Shown: piece after piece, positions 5,581 to 5,763 of the stretch | How the letters are laid out: each line of letters begins with the position of its first letter | Position numbering within the stretch: position 1 is the stretch's first letter | Source: Chloroflexota bacterium | GTDB lineage: Bacteria; Chloroflexota; Ktedonobacteria; Ktedonobacterales; Ktedonobacteraceae | Direction of reading: 5' to 3' | NCBI GenBank assembly: GCA_005881495.1 | Contig: VBHI01000358.1 | Span: 23,096-28,858, forward strand | DNA: 5,763 bases | Notes under the pieces: generated by a model | Databases searched by the model: none | Seen by the model: the letters and a program-made list of their open reading frames with translations, nothing else | Told to the model about the DNA's origin: nothing | Made by a program: the position numbers and the translations under genes

Positions 5581-5750
5581 TGCCTCGTCAGAACTGAGGG
5601 TTTTTCGCGAGCAGGAGGAAATAAGCTACTGAGGCTGCCTCCTCAGAACTGAGGAGGCGACTGTGATGGGATGAGGAGATGCCCAGCGCATGAAACAAGC
5701 ACTGAGGGTTGTCGTGAGCCAGGCCACGCGAGGAAATCGTAGCTGAAGGA
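5581..5750. repeat. Degenerate ~55-bp repeat upstream of the Tpx-like gene
   Basis: A 19-base word occurs at 5581-5599 and again at 5636-5654 with one mismatch (TGCCTC, then G or C, then TCAGAACTGAGG), exactly 55 bases apart. A third, more diverged copy starts near 5700. It shares ACTGAGGGTT with the first copy, then TCG-GAGC and, after an insertion, GAGGAAAT followed by a GCT-GA-GG ending. The block fills the space before the minus-strand gene set. No protein-coding frame here is convincing. Confidence 0.65.
5637..5658. promoter_or_regulatory. Perfect 10-bp-arm palindrome, candidate operator
   Basis: GCCTCCTCAG (5637-5646), AA, then CTGAGGAGGC (5649-5658) is a perfect inverted repeat with a two-base spacer. 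Such tight symmetry fits a dimeric DNA-binding protein better than an RNA hairpin. It lies about 130 bases upstream of the Tpx-like start. The core TCAG-AA-CTGA is repeated, with weaker flanks, at 5588-5597. A regulatory role is inferred from symmetry and position only. Confidence 0.45.
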
Positions 5751-5763
5751 TGGAGAAGCCTTA

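Overview
The window looks like a chromosomal stretch of a filamentous, spore-forming Chloroflexota bacterium of the Ktedonobacteria type. That assignment is inferred from protein style, not from a marker gene. Three things point that way: a large TIR-nSTAND1 NTPase joined to a surface beta-helix, a divergent sigma-70-like protein of a kind I associate with Ktedonobacterales, and a mix of intact genes with decayed fragments. Base composition is moderate and broadly even, apart from a G+C-rich repeat block at 2214-2414.

Layout. Positions 1-2893 (+ strand) hold one large gene whose 5' end lies outside the window. It encodes the end of a TIR domain, an nSTAND1 NTPase, one transmembrane helix and an extracellular-type beta-helix. 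The last ~80 codons are in another reading frame, so the copy here carries a frameshift between 2567 and 2756, most likely between 2625 and 2690. A terminator-like hairpin follows directly. Positions 3018-3308 (+) are an internally deleted remnant of a zinc-type alcohol dehydrogenase, followed by a perfect 15-bp hairpin. Positions 3309-3621 contain no convincing gene but hold four hairpins and a consensus ribosome binding site whose ATG is followed at once by TAG. Positions 5508-3622 (- strand) are three co-oriented genes with gaps of 42 and 57 bases, probably one transcript: a thiol-peroxidase (Tpx) homologue with an altered active site, a five-helix membrane protein of unknown function, and a sigma-70-like protein. 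Upstream of that set, 5509-5763 holds the Tpx ribosome binding site and a degenerate ~55-bp repeat centred on a CTCAG-AA-CTGAG palindrome.

How the parts might work together. The STAND protein has the parts of a signal-responsive immune-type NTPase: an NAD-hydrolase-like TIR effector, a nucleotide-driven switch and a repeat sensor. Unusually, a membrane helix separates the sensor from the switch, which suggests surface sensing coupled to a cytoplasmic TIR output. The minus-strand set may be a small redox or envelope response unit. The clearest unexpected observations are the TIR-STAND-membrane-beta-helix architecture, its frameshift, the Tpx that keeps the peroxidatic cysteine but lacks the surrounding Pro/Thr and the resolving cysteine, and the palindromic repeats upstream of it.
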